55,841 bases of DNA from Phoronis australis (lineage: Eukaryota > Phoronida > Phoronidae). Both the position numbers and the translations under genes were made by a program. Numbering within the stretch: position 1 is the stretch's first letter; each line of letters opens with the position of its first letter. Below, piece after piece: positions 24,801-30,027 of this stretch. The notes under the pieces were generated by a model that had not been told where the DNA came from, did not search any database, and saw only the letters and a list, made by a program, of their open reading frames with translations. The DNA lies in the NCBI GenBank assembly GCA_002633005.1, contig NMRA01000324.1:138211-194051 (forward strand). Direction: 5' to 3'.

Positions 24801-27800
24801 ATGCAACAACACCTATCACACTAGTCAACTCGTGGGACTCTCAAAATAAGAAAGTCACTACAGTCTGGAACTCCATGAACTGGACTGCACTGGAGGCTGG
24901 AATAAGTCTCAGTTAGAAGTGTGGACACGGAGAACAGTGAATGTTATAGTTACATTTGACAATACCATAAAAAAGACAAACCTTTTGTGCTGACTGGCTC
25001 TTGCATTCTTCAATGTACAAGTCTATCAGTTTTTGGTGTACAGATTTCCTTTGGAATAAACCAGAACAGTTACCAAGGTGATTACCAAGGAACATACTGC
25101 TCAAGATGACACGAATATATGAAATTTACTTTAAACATAATTACAACTCCTGACTGAGATACAGACATAAACATGGTCACTATGAATTTCTTGAAACTAT
25201 GCTAAAAGTTGGACGTTAGAGAAAATGACAAAGATGAAATAAAAACCAATAGAGATTTAGCATCATTATAAGTATTTTGTCAGCAATGTATACACAAGGC
25301 TCAGCATTAGCAACTAAAAATTCGAAAATATGAGTAGAAAAAGTAAAATACGAGTAGAAAATTGACTTCACTCGCATCGCTCCCACTGACCAGCTGTTAT
25401 GGGTTTTTCTGATCGTCATTTTTCATGAGCACAATCTGGGAATGTAAGTGGCAAATGTGCCATCACACGTATCTTCTAAGAGACATTTTCCTGTGTGGAG
25501 CACTGTTGAAAATAAGCACGTTTACAAACCTTTTTGAGGATGTATCTCTTTCCCACATTGTTTCAGGTCTTTGCTTGGCACACTCAATTAAATACTGCAA
25601 TAAAACTCATCTACATTTTAGAATAGCACAGACAGGTCAAAAAATCAAAACCAATCAAGTTAGTTCAGTAATTGGGCCTCTGGCCCATATACAAGTATGA
25701 AAGTAACAAATACAAGCACATAACCAACAAAGTGATTGACATAACACAGACACTCAAATTAACTATACACGATAAAAACTTGGCGAATGAAATGAGACAA
25801 GTTCCACACATTGCAAGACTTCATTTAATTAACAAAGGGATCAGCATCAAAGTCGTTAATATTACGACAAATACTAAACTTTCTCCGAAGAACTTCATAA
25901 ACTGGATACTCTAATAAAACATGTTTTTTATCCTCAACAGTGTAAGAACAGAGCAGAAATGCTCATCTCTAGCTATACCTAAGGGTCTGCCAGTTTAATT
26001 AATGATTTGAACATATTAAGCATGCTAGAGGTGTCATTAAATATTTTTTTGTCTAGACATATTGCGTATTCTTATAGAATGAGTCCATTTTTAAACAATT
26101 TATAAGAATCTAATTTACTTAGAGATGATATTTCGTCCAACCATTGCTGTTTGTCTATATCTATACACCTTTGTTTGAATTCGTGTTCAACTAACTCTTC
26201 GTTACCAACTGCTTGACTGACCCTCACAATACCAAACCCAGTCAAGAAAAGCAGGTTTTTAATGCAGAGGCCCCAGTTTTAATGATTACTTTCCATAAAG
26301 ACATGCTGACATGAGGAAGGTGTATCTATTCTGAGGCAATTTCAAGAACTTCAACCAATATTTAATATTCCTAGTAAACCTCCTTGACACCATTGTAGAC
26401 TTGCCCAGCTCACCCCTGGCTCATCAATTAGGAGTACCTTGCCCAAGATCAAACACAAATTTACAAAATTGATTTTGAAGAATCTCGACATTTGGGCCAC
26501 TATGAAAACCTCACACTTCCAAACCACACATATCAAAAGCCTGGCATATTTTAGTATCAAACAACTCTAACCAAACATTTACAGGAACACTTTAGAATTG
26601 TGACATACTTTTTTAACAAAAGAAAGGCTTTTCCAGCTTGATCAGCTAAATTTGACTGTTTTGTCCAGACACCTTTAGTAGCAAAATAAGTACCGAGATA
26701 TTTGTAACTAGCCTCAACATTGATTTGTTCTCTATTAATGAACCATTTTTCATAGTTACACAAGTACCCTCCTTTTCTGAATACCACAATTCTGGTTTTT
26801 GACATGTTAATAACAAGATTCCAATTTTTACAATACACTTCGATTTTCTTAATCAGTCGTTGCAATTCAATGGCTGTCTTAGAGAATTCAACCAGATCAT
26901 CCACAGATAGCATTTAATATAACTTCAATATACCTAATGACACACCAGCATAATTATTGGTCTTCAACTCTCGTTCAAATTTATTTAAATATATCGAGAA
27001 TAAAAAGGGTGAAAGCTAGCCAGATAAATTGTGGCCAAACAATTTCAAATCACATCTCTATGTCCAGTCAAATGCCTTTTTAAAATCAATGAATAAACAA
27101 TAAAAACGGCCTCTAGTGAACGTCAATTGCTTGTTAATTTGGGTATGCAAAATAAACACATTGCCTATGGTAGAATAACTTTTTCCGAATCCTGATTGGC
27201 TTTGCGATAGGACTTCATTTTCTCTTGTCCATTTGTTCAAGTGATTACATAGTATCTTAGAAAATATTTTGCCTGCCATGTCAAGTAAAATGATACCACG
27301 ATAATTATTTGGATCGTTCTTTGACCCATGCTTAAAGAATGCTGTCATCCTGTGGTAGGCACCAGACTTAAACACATGATTGAACAGATGTAACAATAAG
27401 TCTTTCATAAGGGTAGTGGCATACAATACTCAATAGGTGTCCTGTCGGGACCCACGACCCTAAGTTTCCCCCACTTCATTTGAGTTAGACAACGGTCAAT
27501 TTCAATTCCATTGTGATTTCACCATTCAAATTAGAATAACTGCTATCCAGAAATAGATCATCTACCAGAATGCGCTTCTGGCAAACGGGGTAAAAACAGA
27601 AGTGCGCGCATTGTTAAAAATGGCCAGTTCGAGTTGGAAGGAATTAAAGACATCGACGGTCTTCCAAGATGTCCCTTTATGCATAAAATGTACTAATAAC
27701 TACGTGATTTTGATGTTTTAATCAATGTGAGGCATAATTCGCCGAAAACCTTCCCGCATATGAAGGCCCTATAGGAGCTTCACTGTCTCTAATGCCAGCA

Positions 27801-27877
27801 GAGACAGTGGTCACTGTCTAAGTGCTTCAATGGCAGATTACCTGAGCATATTCGTCTGCTTTCTTTAATGCATTCAT
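768..27877 (-). CDS. SUPT20H: SUPT20H (SPT20 homolog, SAGA subunit), 16 exons, 3' end outside window
   Basis: Nuclear scaffold subunit of the SAGA histone-acetyltransferase co-activator (family knowledge). Coding exons, 5' to 3': 27842-27877, 24982-25048, 24516-24671, 24259-24333, 22708-22815, 15343-15536, 14273-14426, 12030-12146, 11307-11500, 10903-11113, 9995-10244, 9429-9617, 8723-8815, 7058-7191, 6316-6553, 768-895. Every junction has GT/AG, and phases match throughout except between the first two, where a small exon is missing. Conserved SPT20 segments read in order: DLYIEEC, LTVNLYPG, TEELPPVLVDL, SGCVIVQVRDF, VLLRQTAQ, SRWTQDDKFALESQLLLATA, NTRPLKR, PPELRLHDFI, VDMWRQRSP, GKIYHTRLTIQQRP, YIKQFREILTEEG. 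The tail is rich in Q, S, T and P, as in the family. The listed exons give about 780 codons, close to the vertebrate protein's length, although the end is not reached. Introns are crowded with minisatellites and transposons. Identification is from remembered family motifs, not a search. Confidence 0.88.
896..1968. other. SUPT20H intron, no feature seen
   Basis: Apart from a short AGAGAGGGAGG purine run near 1135-1165 I see no gene or repeat. Confidence 0.6.
1969..2222. repeat. 25-bp minisatellite, about 10 copies
   Basis: Unit GTCAATGGAGATATAGACTT plus CTCTT, nearly perfect, in the last visible SUPT20H intron. Confidence 0.95.
2290..2585 (-). mobile_element. Candidate tRNA-derived SINE
   Basis: On the minus strand TGGCTCAGTGG (box A-like) is followed about 35 bases on by GAGTTTGAATC (box B-like) in a tRNA-like head (about 2520-2585). 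A non-tRNA body follows, with a tail of short CGAAGGTTCG-type repeats near 2310-2360. Anticodon stem pairing is not convincing, so it is read as a SINE or tRNA relic rather than a tRNA gene. Confidence 0.55.
2876..3132. repeat. 64-bp minisatellite, 4 copies
   Basis: Unit includes CAATCATTTAAAGGGTGTGC and GTTCACTTTGTCTAGTTC; copies are nearly identical. Confidence 0.95.
3133..4649. other. SUPT20H intron, no feature seen
   Basis: Only short frames, none with recognisable sequence; no repeat noted. Confidence 0.6.
4650..4857. repeat. 29-bp minisatellite, 7 copies
   Basis: Unit CAAAATGAACAGTGTCAGCA plus GGTGATGGT. Confidence 0.95.
4892..5046. repeat. 18-bp minisatellite, array 1
   Basis: Unit CAAACAGTCACCACTGTA, 8-9 copies. 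18 bp with no stop in most frames makes spurious open frames on both strands. Confidence 0.95.
5340..5586. repeat. 18-bp minisatellite, array 2
   Basis: Same unit as 4892-5046 (CACAAACAGTCACCACTG), about 13.5 copies, separated from array 1 by about 290 bases of unique sequence. Confidence 0.95.
6020..6296. repeat. 45-bp minisatellite, 6 copies
   Basis: Unit contains CCAACATGTTCATAACATTG and GACAATCATCGGGTGAGATC. It begins about 20 bases past a SUPT20H donor. Confidence 0.95.
6316..6553 (-). CDS. SUPT20H: SUPT20H tail exon, S/T-rich
   Basis: 238 bases, phase 0 in, 1 out, acceptor CACCTGCAG, strong donor TTCTA/GTAAGT. Contains TTTLVTMVTQMQTPSSMGTV. A 45-bp minisatellite begins about 20 bases beyond the donor. 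Confidence 0.8.
6830..7012. repeat. Irregular short tandem repeats (CACTACCCTGATGGT-type)
   Basis: Repeated CACTACCCTGATAGTC, AACACTATCCTGATGGT and close variants just downstream (minus strand) of the 7058-7191 exon. Confidence 0.7.
7058..7191 (-). CDS. SUPT20H: SUPT20H tail exon, Q/L-rich
   Basis: 134 bases, phase 1 in, 0 out, acceptor TTTTCATCAG, donor TTGCAG/GTATTT. Contains PQTQLQLPQQTLQ and IQVLQQLPGFQNLQ, in keeping with the Q-rich SPT20 tail. Confidence 0.78.
7286..7376. repeat. Short tandem repeat, GGGGGACACAGGTGGGACA-type, 2-3 copies
   Basis: AAGGGGGACACAGGTGGGAC followed by ACCATTCCCT, repeated with slippage. Confidence 0.8.
7518..7805 (-). mobile_element. LINE 3' fragment (C-terminal zinc-binding region)
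   Basis: One open frame: LRTCPSCKQNLGYNFIDDTY then HFICFCTFCDDLRVRMLPRI, ending FVCHASVLRQKLLDG and a stop. The C..C...H....C spacing and the final helix match the C-terminal tail of the same LINE type found at 25.8-27.5 kb. A 5'-truncated insertion in a SUPT20H intron. Confidence 0.7.
7893..8630. repeat. 32-bp minisatellite, about 23 copies
   Basis: Unit TGCATGTTCACTCCTTCATG plus TCTATTGTGTTG, almost invariant except at the right end. Because 32 is not a multiple of 3, three units cycle through all frames with no stop, giving long spurious frames (up to 317 codons) on the plus strand. Confidence 0.97.
8723..8815 (-). CDS. SUPT20H: SUPT20H tail exon, 93 bp
   Basis: Phase 1 to 1 between TTGTCTCAG and GCAG/GTATGG. 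Encodes GQIQGHASVGGTTTQVQTTP and more of the same composition. Supported by splice sites, phase continuity and composition rather than by remembered homology. Confidence 0.75.
9084..9192. repeat. 34-bp minisatellite, about 3 copies
   Basis: Unit GGTTGCACCATACCAGGCAT plus ACACTGCCTATAAT. Confidence 0.9.
9429..9617 (-). CDS. SUPT20H: SUPT20H P/S-rich tail exon
   Basis: 189 bases, phase 1 to 1, acceptor CTGTTACAG, donor ACAAG/GTAGAG. Contains STPTPPPQPQTPTPSSSRR, a low-complexity tail. Confidence 0.82.
9995..10244 (-). CDS. SUPT20H: SUPT20H Q/S-rich tail exon
   Basis: 250 bases, acceptor ATCATTTCAG, donor CCCAAC/GTATGT, phase 0 in and 1 out. The peptide is rich in Gln (QQTQQQQQLTHTQ), Ser and Thr. 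The frame runs on past the donor to a TAA near 9980, but GTATGT and the matching phase of the next exon favour splicing. Confidence 0.82.
10355..10715. repeat. 31-bp minisatellite, about 11 copies
   Basis: Unit ACCACAAACCAATGTGAATG plus ACACTCCATTA with a few variants. Confidence 0.95.
10797..10852. repeat. 27-bp tandem repeat, 2 copies
   Basis: TAGAACATCTAACCACCAGA plus GTGTCAA, twice. Confidence 0.85.
10903..11113 (-). CDS. SUPT20H: SUPT20H exon, YIKQFREILTEEG segment
   Basis: 211 bases, phase 2 in, phase 0 out at GGACAA/GTGAGT. Contains YIKQFREILTEEGRRQVKIT and KVPGQTPQVTYTQGS. This marks the end of the conserved region; later exons are low-complexity. Confidence 0.92.
11307..11500 (-). 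CDS. SUPT20H: SUPT20H exon, GKIYHTRLTIQQRP segment
   Basis: 194 bases, phase 0 in, phase 2 out at GACAA/GTAAGT. Contains EEYTLEAEKSQGKIYHTRLT and GELYVDMDYNEAPRKGSYCK, the second conserved SPT20 block. Confidence 0.92.
11986..12071. repeat. 43-bp duplication across the donor of the VDMWRQRSP exon
   Basis: Two copies of a unit that on the minus strand reads ATGACAACACACCG then GTAACT (copy 1, functional) and ATGGCAACACACCG then TTAACT (copy 2), each continuing to a GGGGGTAAC end. Confidence 0.8.
12030..12146 (-). CDS. SUPT20H: SUPT20H exon, VDMWRQRSP segment
   Basis: 39 codons, phase 0 to 0, from acceptor TTTCATTTCAAG to donor CACCG/GTAACT. Contains SVDMWRQRSPHLELP, matching vertebrate CVDMWKRSPCNLAIP. 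A 43-bp unit spanning the exon end and donor is repeated once in the intron. Confidence 0.88.
12923..13054. repeat. 65-bp tandem repeat, 2 copies
   Basis: Unit contains GAGACAAGTCGGTAACTCTC and AGGAGAAAGGGAAGGAAATA. Confidence 0.9.
13055..14187. other. SUPT20H intron, no feature seen
   Basis: No exon-like segment, transposon protein or tandem repeat found. Confidence 0.6.
14188..14272. repeat. 43-45-bp duplication starting at the donor of the PPELRLHDFI exon
   Basis: On the minus strand GTGAGTAGACA and the next ~32 intron bases are followed, after three bases, by a second GTGAGTAGACA with its similar 32-base tail. The repeat unit begins exactly at the exon-intron junction. Confidence 0.8.
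14273..14426 (-). CDS. SUPT20H: SUPT20H exon, PPELRLHDFI segment
   Basis: 154 bases, 51 codons after completing an Arg codon. Contains AVQKYSQAAVNRKRK and PPELRLHDFIKQNKER, as in vertebrate SPT20. Donor CCC/GTGAGT. The first ~43 intron bases, beginning exactly at this donor, are duplicated in tandem. Confidence 0.93.
14880..15270. repeat. Dispersed interspersed repeat, copy B
   Basis: Shares AGCCAAATATCTACAAAACT, GAGATGAAATCTCAAA, TTTCATGCAACTTTTTGATT and ACATTTAAAAACAATT in order with copy C. Confidence 0.65.
15343..15536 (-). CDS. SUPT20H: SUPT20H exon, WTQDDK segment
   Basis: 194 bases, phase 0 in, phase 2 out. Contains SRWTQDDKFALESQLLLATA, DPLCLDPSP and KFNTRPLK, very close to the vertebrate [27 protein letters not shown]. 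Acceptor TTTGTCACAG, donor AAAAG/GTAAAA. Confidence 0.95.
15565..15667. repeat. 31-bp direct repeat spaced 66 bp
   Basis: CACACTTAGTTGCTCATCAT and the next 11 bases occur twice, just upstream (minus strand) of the SUPT20H exon at 15343-15536. Confidence 0.8.
16051..16583 (-). repeat. 3' LTR of the Gmr1-like element, 533 bp
   Basis: Ends are TGT...ACA in inverted orientation (TGTTACGG at 16051, CCTGACA at 16583). The boundaries are fixed by the flanking CATGT duplication and by the 18-base 5'-LTR remnant at 20176-20193. Confidence 0.8.
16333..17543. repeat. 606-bp-offset duplication around an N (16938), likely assembly overlap
   Basis: Sequence from 16333 (CGCACAACAGTTTTAAAGCC) to 16937 recurs from 16939, near-identical, across LTR end, 3' leader and RNase H end. 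The single N at the join suggests two contig ends or haplotypes set side by side. The copies differ in the number of 69-bp units near their right ends. Confidence 0.8.
16784..16937. repeat. 69-bp tandem duplication in RNase H (first assembly copy)
   Basis: Unit contains TGTAGCATCATGGCCCAGCG and GAAAACTTTGCCTTATCTAA. 69 bp is 23 codons, so the duplication is in frame. The corresponding units in the other assembly copy are at 17391-17530. Confidence 0.85.
17314..17761 (-). pseudogene. RNase H domain and pol end of the Gmr1-like element
   Basis: LSTDASDTGIAAVLKQ and YSIVERECLAICWAI are the RNase H core. After a stop and frame change come SYLDKAKFSNDRVMRWAMML (encoded in a 69-bp tandem duplication), then RFVVEHVRGENNHA and the pol end DFLSHQ with a TAG at 17314-17316. 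Degenerate. Confidence 0.8.
18078..19092 (-). pseudogene. Integrase C-terminus joined to reverse transcriptase
   Basis: One frame begins with the integrase tail (LLMKWKGPFLVKAK, HINMLKRYFRR), crosses an acidic linker and enters RT at GVIEPSDSPNSSPLVMVKKK and VRYCQDMRKINKIT. After a frame change near 18370 it continues with PPFGNFQYRKMPFGFVNSGA and the catalytic box as NFVDDVLVHT. Integrase and RT in a single frame in this order is direct evidence of the INT-first layout. Confidence 0.9.
19310..19435. repeat. 23-bp tandem repeat inside integrase, about 5 copies
   Basis: Unit CTATCAACAGGCACATCCCT plus AAG; on the minus strand each repeats the codons for VPVDS. The period is not a multiple of three, so it breaks the frame. 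Confidence 0.9.
19517..19652. repeat. 15-bp tandem repeat inside integrase, 9 copies
   Basis: Unit ACCATTATATAGTAT (plus strand); on the minus strand it adds NGILY repeats directly after the catalytic Glu segment ERYNG, in frame. Confidence 0.92.
20194..20198. repeat. Target-site duplication, right copy (CATGT)
   Basis: CATGT immediately right of the element; the left copy is 16046-16050. Five bases is the usual Ty3-type target duplication length. Confidence 0.8.
20199..21423. other. SUPT20H intron right of the retrotransposon, no feature recognised
   Basis: Unique-looking sequence. Short frames show no family. Confidence 0.55.
21424..21530. repeat. Imperfect tandem repeat of about 54 bp, 2 copies
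   Basis: Both copies contain GAACT(G/A)(T/C)GGCAGTGCATCTG and GTTCATTTAAGGACA. Confidence 0.75.
21931..22742. repeat. 54-bp minisatellite repeating a SUPT20H exon end and its splice donor, 15 copies
   Basis: Each unit, read on the minus strand, is the last 35 bases of the exon (encoding IQYVLLRQTAQ), CAG/GTAATG, and 13 bases of intron. Units alternate between CATACACT and CATTCACT variants, giving a 108-bp higher-order period. One unit (22525-22580) is 56 bp and carries CATGACCCAT, a further piece of the authentic exon. The rightmost unit is the exon itself. Confidence 0.95.
22708..22815 (-). CDS. SUPT20H: SUPT20H exon whose 3' end seeds the 54-bp array
   Basis: 36 codons, phase 0 to 0. Encodes ADLFYSGCVIVQVRDFRR then CDIQYVLLRQTAQ, matching the family's CGCVIAEIRDYRQS...ILLRPTMQ. 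Its last 35 bases and the donor CAG/GTAATG form the rightmost unit of a 15-copy 54-bp array running into the intron, so the true donor is followed by 14 near-identical ones. Confidence 0.9.
22816..23504. other. SUPT20H intron, no feature seen
   Basis: AT-rich sequence without recognisable repeats or exons. Confidence 0.55.
23505..23675. repeat. 16-17-bp minisatellite, about 10 copies
   Basis: Unit GGGAATTAGTGTTCAA with GTGAATTAGCGTTCAA variants. Confidence 0.93.
24016..24114. repeat. 33-bp tandem repeat, 3 copies
   Basis: Unit GCAGCCCTGGTGCAATACTT plus AATGTGACTCGCT. Confidence 0.9.
24259..24333 (-). CDS. SUPT20H: SUPT20H exon, TEELPPVLVDL segment
   Basis: 25 codons, phase 0 to 0, acceptor TTGTTTCAG, donor GGG/GTATGT. 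Contains LLDFIDTEELPPVLVDLIDS, which matches the vertebrate LDAEELPPILVDLL segment. Confidence 0.93.
24516..24671 (-). CDS. SUPT20H: SUPT20H exon, LTVNLYPG segment
   Basis: 52 codons, phase 0 to 0, acceptor TACTTCAG, donor GAG/GTGAGA. Contains LLDTLVERENLRYLTVNLYP and ETMRLPYE, matching the SPT20 core region. Confidence 0.93.
24982..25048 (-). CDS. SUPT20H: SUPT20H exon, DLYIEEC segment
   Basis: Encodes KSVHQKLIDLYIEECKSQ and a few more residues, almost colinear with the vertebrate motif around RKSV.QKL.DLYIEEC. It enters with two bases supplied by a preceding exon that is not found, and leaves in phase 0 at AAAAG/GTTTGT. Confidence 0.9.
25049..25759. other. SUPT20H intron, no feature seen
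   Basis: Searched by eye for the missing basic exon (a RPPKRK-like segment on the minus strand) without success. Confidence 0.5.
25760..27470 (-). mobile_element. LINE (non-LTR retrotransposon) fragment, reverse transcriptase to 3' end
   Basis: Minus-strand reading gives RT pieces in order: KNDPNNYRGIILLDMAGKIF, SQSGFGKSYSTIGNVFILHT, RFYCLFIDFKKAFDW, SPFLFSIYLNKFERELKTNN, the catalytic box decayed to LSVDDLVEFSKT, then NWNLVINMSKTRIVVFRKGG and SYKYLGTYF. A C-terminal region follows (QRCIDIDKQQWLDEISSLSK, later EHFCS...HVLLEYPVYE). Several frameshifts and stops show it is dead. 5' endonuclease and 3' tail are not recognised. It lies in the SUPT20H intron that should also hold a missing small exon. 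Confidence 0.88.
27630..27822. mobile_element. Single-arm copy of the foldback MITE
   Basis: AGTTGGAAGGAATTAAAGAC through GGCATAATTCGCCGAAAA, CCCTATAGGAGCTTC and GTGGTCACTGTCTAAG follows the right arm of the 28.1-28.6 kb MITE. It ends about 20 bases before the donor of the SUPT20H start exon. Confidence 0.65.
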
Positions 27878-27910
27878 GGTAAACAAAAGACATCTACCAC
27901 CAGGGAAAAC
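27842..27910 (-). CDS. SUPT20H: SUPT20H start exon
   Basis: The acceptor TTTTTGCAG precedes a 33-base leader, then the ATG at 27877 (context TTTACCATGA) and 12 codons, MNALKKADEYAQ, before the donor CAG/GTAATC. The peptide resembles the family's N-terminus (M..AL..A.EY). It ends in phase 0. A MITE-derived arm ends about 20 bases beyond the donor. Confidence 0.7.
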
Positions 27911-27976
27911 CTGCAAAAACGTAGAAGATTAAACAGTATCCTGTTTTTCAGACAATAAAAATGTTATGTAGCTTAG

Positions 27977-28106
27977 GACTAGACAGTGAGCACCATCTCT
28001 AGTTGGCTCGGTAAAGATAGGACTAGACAGTGACCACCATCTCCAGCTAGCTCAGTAAAGATAGGACTAGACAGTGACCACCATCTCCAGCTAGCTCAGT
28101 AAAGAT
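27977..28106. repeat. 44-bp tandem repeat, 3 copies, built from the MITE terminus
   Basis: Unit begins GGACTAGACAGTGACCACC and ends CAGCTAGCTCAGTAAAGAT. The last copy is the left end of the adjacent foldback MITE, whose right end carries the same sequence inverted. Confidence 0.75.
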
Positions 28107-28602
28107 GATTTAGCTTCTATAGGCACTTCACACACCGGGAGCTTTTTGGTGAATTATGCCTCAAACCGACTTCAAAGTCACGTTGTTATAAATACTTTAT
28201 GCGCATAGAGGGGCACCTTAGGAGGCTGCCGATGTCTTTAATTCCTTCCAATAGAACAAATACTCCCATTATCAAACTTTTTCTTCCAGCAGTCCCTCGT
28301 TCAGTTTCGGTAACTAGCCAGACACTGCGCACGCCAGGGGATATGACGTCATACCATCTGCCGCGTGCAGTGCTAAAAATGAAGTTTGATAACGGGAGTA
28401 TTTTTTTAGTTGGAAGGTATTAAAGATATCGATGGCCTCTAAGGTGTCCCTCTGTGCGCATAAGGTATTTATAACAATGTGACTTTGATGTTTTAGTCGG
28501 TGTGAGGCATATTTCGCCGAAAAGCTTCCTACGTATGAAGCGCCTATAGGAGCTAGACCGTCTCTACTTAGCCAGCTAAAGACGGTCACTCAGTCTAGGT
28601 TA
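28063..28602. mobile_element. Foldback MITE with arms of about 200 bp
   Basis: The left arm (AGCTTCTATAGGCACTTC at 28112, through CAAAGTCACGTTGTTATAAA, to AACAAATACTCCC) is the inverted complement of the right arm (ending GAAGCGCCTATAGGAGCT at 28554). Homology continues outward to the ends GGACTAGACAGTGACC and GGTCACTCAGTCTAGG. It would form a long hairpin. No coding sequence. Confidence 0.75.
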
Positions 28603-29608
28603 GATATACTGTCAGAGGTCCTGAAGTCGTGAGTGCCCTAAGGTCATGAACGATCTTATTTCCGCTTCAGCGCTGTACTGCGACATCTAGCGTTGAAGTT
28701 TCCAGCGTTCGTCTGCTTACGAACGTCAAGCGAATACCCAGACGTGTTGATATTCACAATATGAAAATAAACAGTGAGTGAGTGGCTTCTTTTTACAATT
28801 GTTTCTTAAAACAGCATATTTCACCAATCCACTTTTTTGTGCATTTTCAGAATATATATTTTCGAAACTAAACATCATTCAGATTTGCTGTAACAAGTGT
28901 TCCTGGAGTGGCTGGAACAATGTATCAAAATGTCCCAGGGTCAATCAAGTTTTGTAAGGCCAAAGCAATAAAATACATGGGTTCTTTGCGTTTTATGTAA
29001 ACAACCTCATTGAAAACGTCTGTGCAAATCGAAGTTGGGTGCAAAATATATAAGTTAACAATTTATTTCAATTGAAACTGAAATAATAAACAATGCAATG
29101 CATTTTTATGTAGACTAAAGTAACTGTAGTTGATTTATGTGGTCTTATTTCGTGCATACTTGTCTAAACGAAATGGTCACAACGTTAGGGCCTCATTCAA
29201 AATGGTCGGCGATATACCGTTTCAAAACTCTGCTTACGGAGACAAACAAGGATTAAGATTGGCAAAACACACATATTTGTAAAGGTTGACATATGTCCAT
29301 GACATCACATGAGCAGTTGCAAACGGACACTGGGTAGTATGACAATCAGCTGCTTTTTATGCTTATATACACGACTTTAGGTCACCGGTGTCTAGATAAA
29401 CAAAAATAATCTCTCCATGCACTGCAGCAAATGCCGTGGGACGTGAACTTGTCGGCTGAACATGCACTTCGACGATCTAATGTACTTTTGCAACAGGAAT
29501 GTTATGTCTCATATGTACATTGTGATTCCAAGACATTCAATCTCAATAAGGCATCAGCGATCTAATATTGAAAATTAACAAGACATAGTTAGATTAGAGG
29601 ACACATAC
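28603..29608. other. First SUPT20H intron, no feature seen
   Basis: No repeat or coding segment recognised between the MITE and the candidate untranslated exon. Confidence 0.55.
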
Positions 29609-29640
29609 CACCAAAGGAAGGAGCCATCTTGAATCACACG
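29609..29640 (-). other. SUPT20H: Candidate 5' untranslated exon of SUPT20H
   Basis: On the minus strand the motif CAAGATGGCTCC (a YY1/initiator-like arrangement common just after animal transcription starts) is followed by a donor, TTTGGTG/GTATGT, with the last exon base at 29609. The start exon at 27842-27910 has its own acceptor, so an upstream untranslated exon is expected. Joining the ATG here to that exon meets an in-frame TAG, so translation more likely starts at 27877. The exon's 5' limit is a guess. Confidence 0.4.
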
Positions 29641-29886
29641 ATTCGCCACCTTGTGGCGACGATGCGACACCTTGTGGCGAATACTTTCAGACGCGGGCAA
29701 TTAGTTCAAAACAAACCCACGTGGTCCAAGTCAGACAGTTCTTTAAGCGGTGTAAGTTACTTGTGGCCTCAAAAAAGCAGTAATTTCAGTTTTAGCCCAG
29801 GCACCTCGTTACGTCGTGCATTTAATGTTTAGAATGTTAAGATTAATTGATGTTATTTATGCGTGTATTTTAGCCATTTTCAAGAC
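29641..29886. promoter_or_regulatory. Candidate bidirectional promoter and OTU-gene 5' leader
   Basis: The inferred first exons of the minus-strand SUPT20H and the plus-strand OTU gene meet here head to head. The segment carries two close copies of CACCTTGTGGCGA. A plus-strand donor at GCGGT/GTAAGT (exon end 29751) and an acceptor GTATTTTAG before 29874 outline a short untranslated exon and a 122-base intron upstream of the OTU ATG at 29887. No TATA box is evident. Confidence 0.45.
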
Positions 29887-30027
29887 ATGAGGCGTTTAAA
29901 TATGGTGAAAACAAGTTGTCCTCAAGCGCAAGGTGACCCTTTTGACATGTTTCTTTCAACGCGAGGTTTTTGGAGAAAACCCATTGCACAAGATGGTTCC
30001 TGCCTATTTCGTGCTGTTTCTGAACAG
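29874..30027 (+). CDS. OTU gene exon with catalytic Cys
   Basis: Acceptor GTATTTTAG, ATG at 29887, 47 codons, donor GAACAG/GTGCGT, phase 0 out. Contains FRAVSEQ preceded by DGSCL, the nucleophile signature. The usual 'DxYL..GLFRK' lead-in appears as DMFLSTRGFWRK. Confidence 0.85.
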
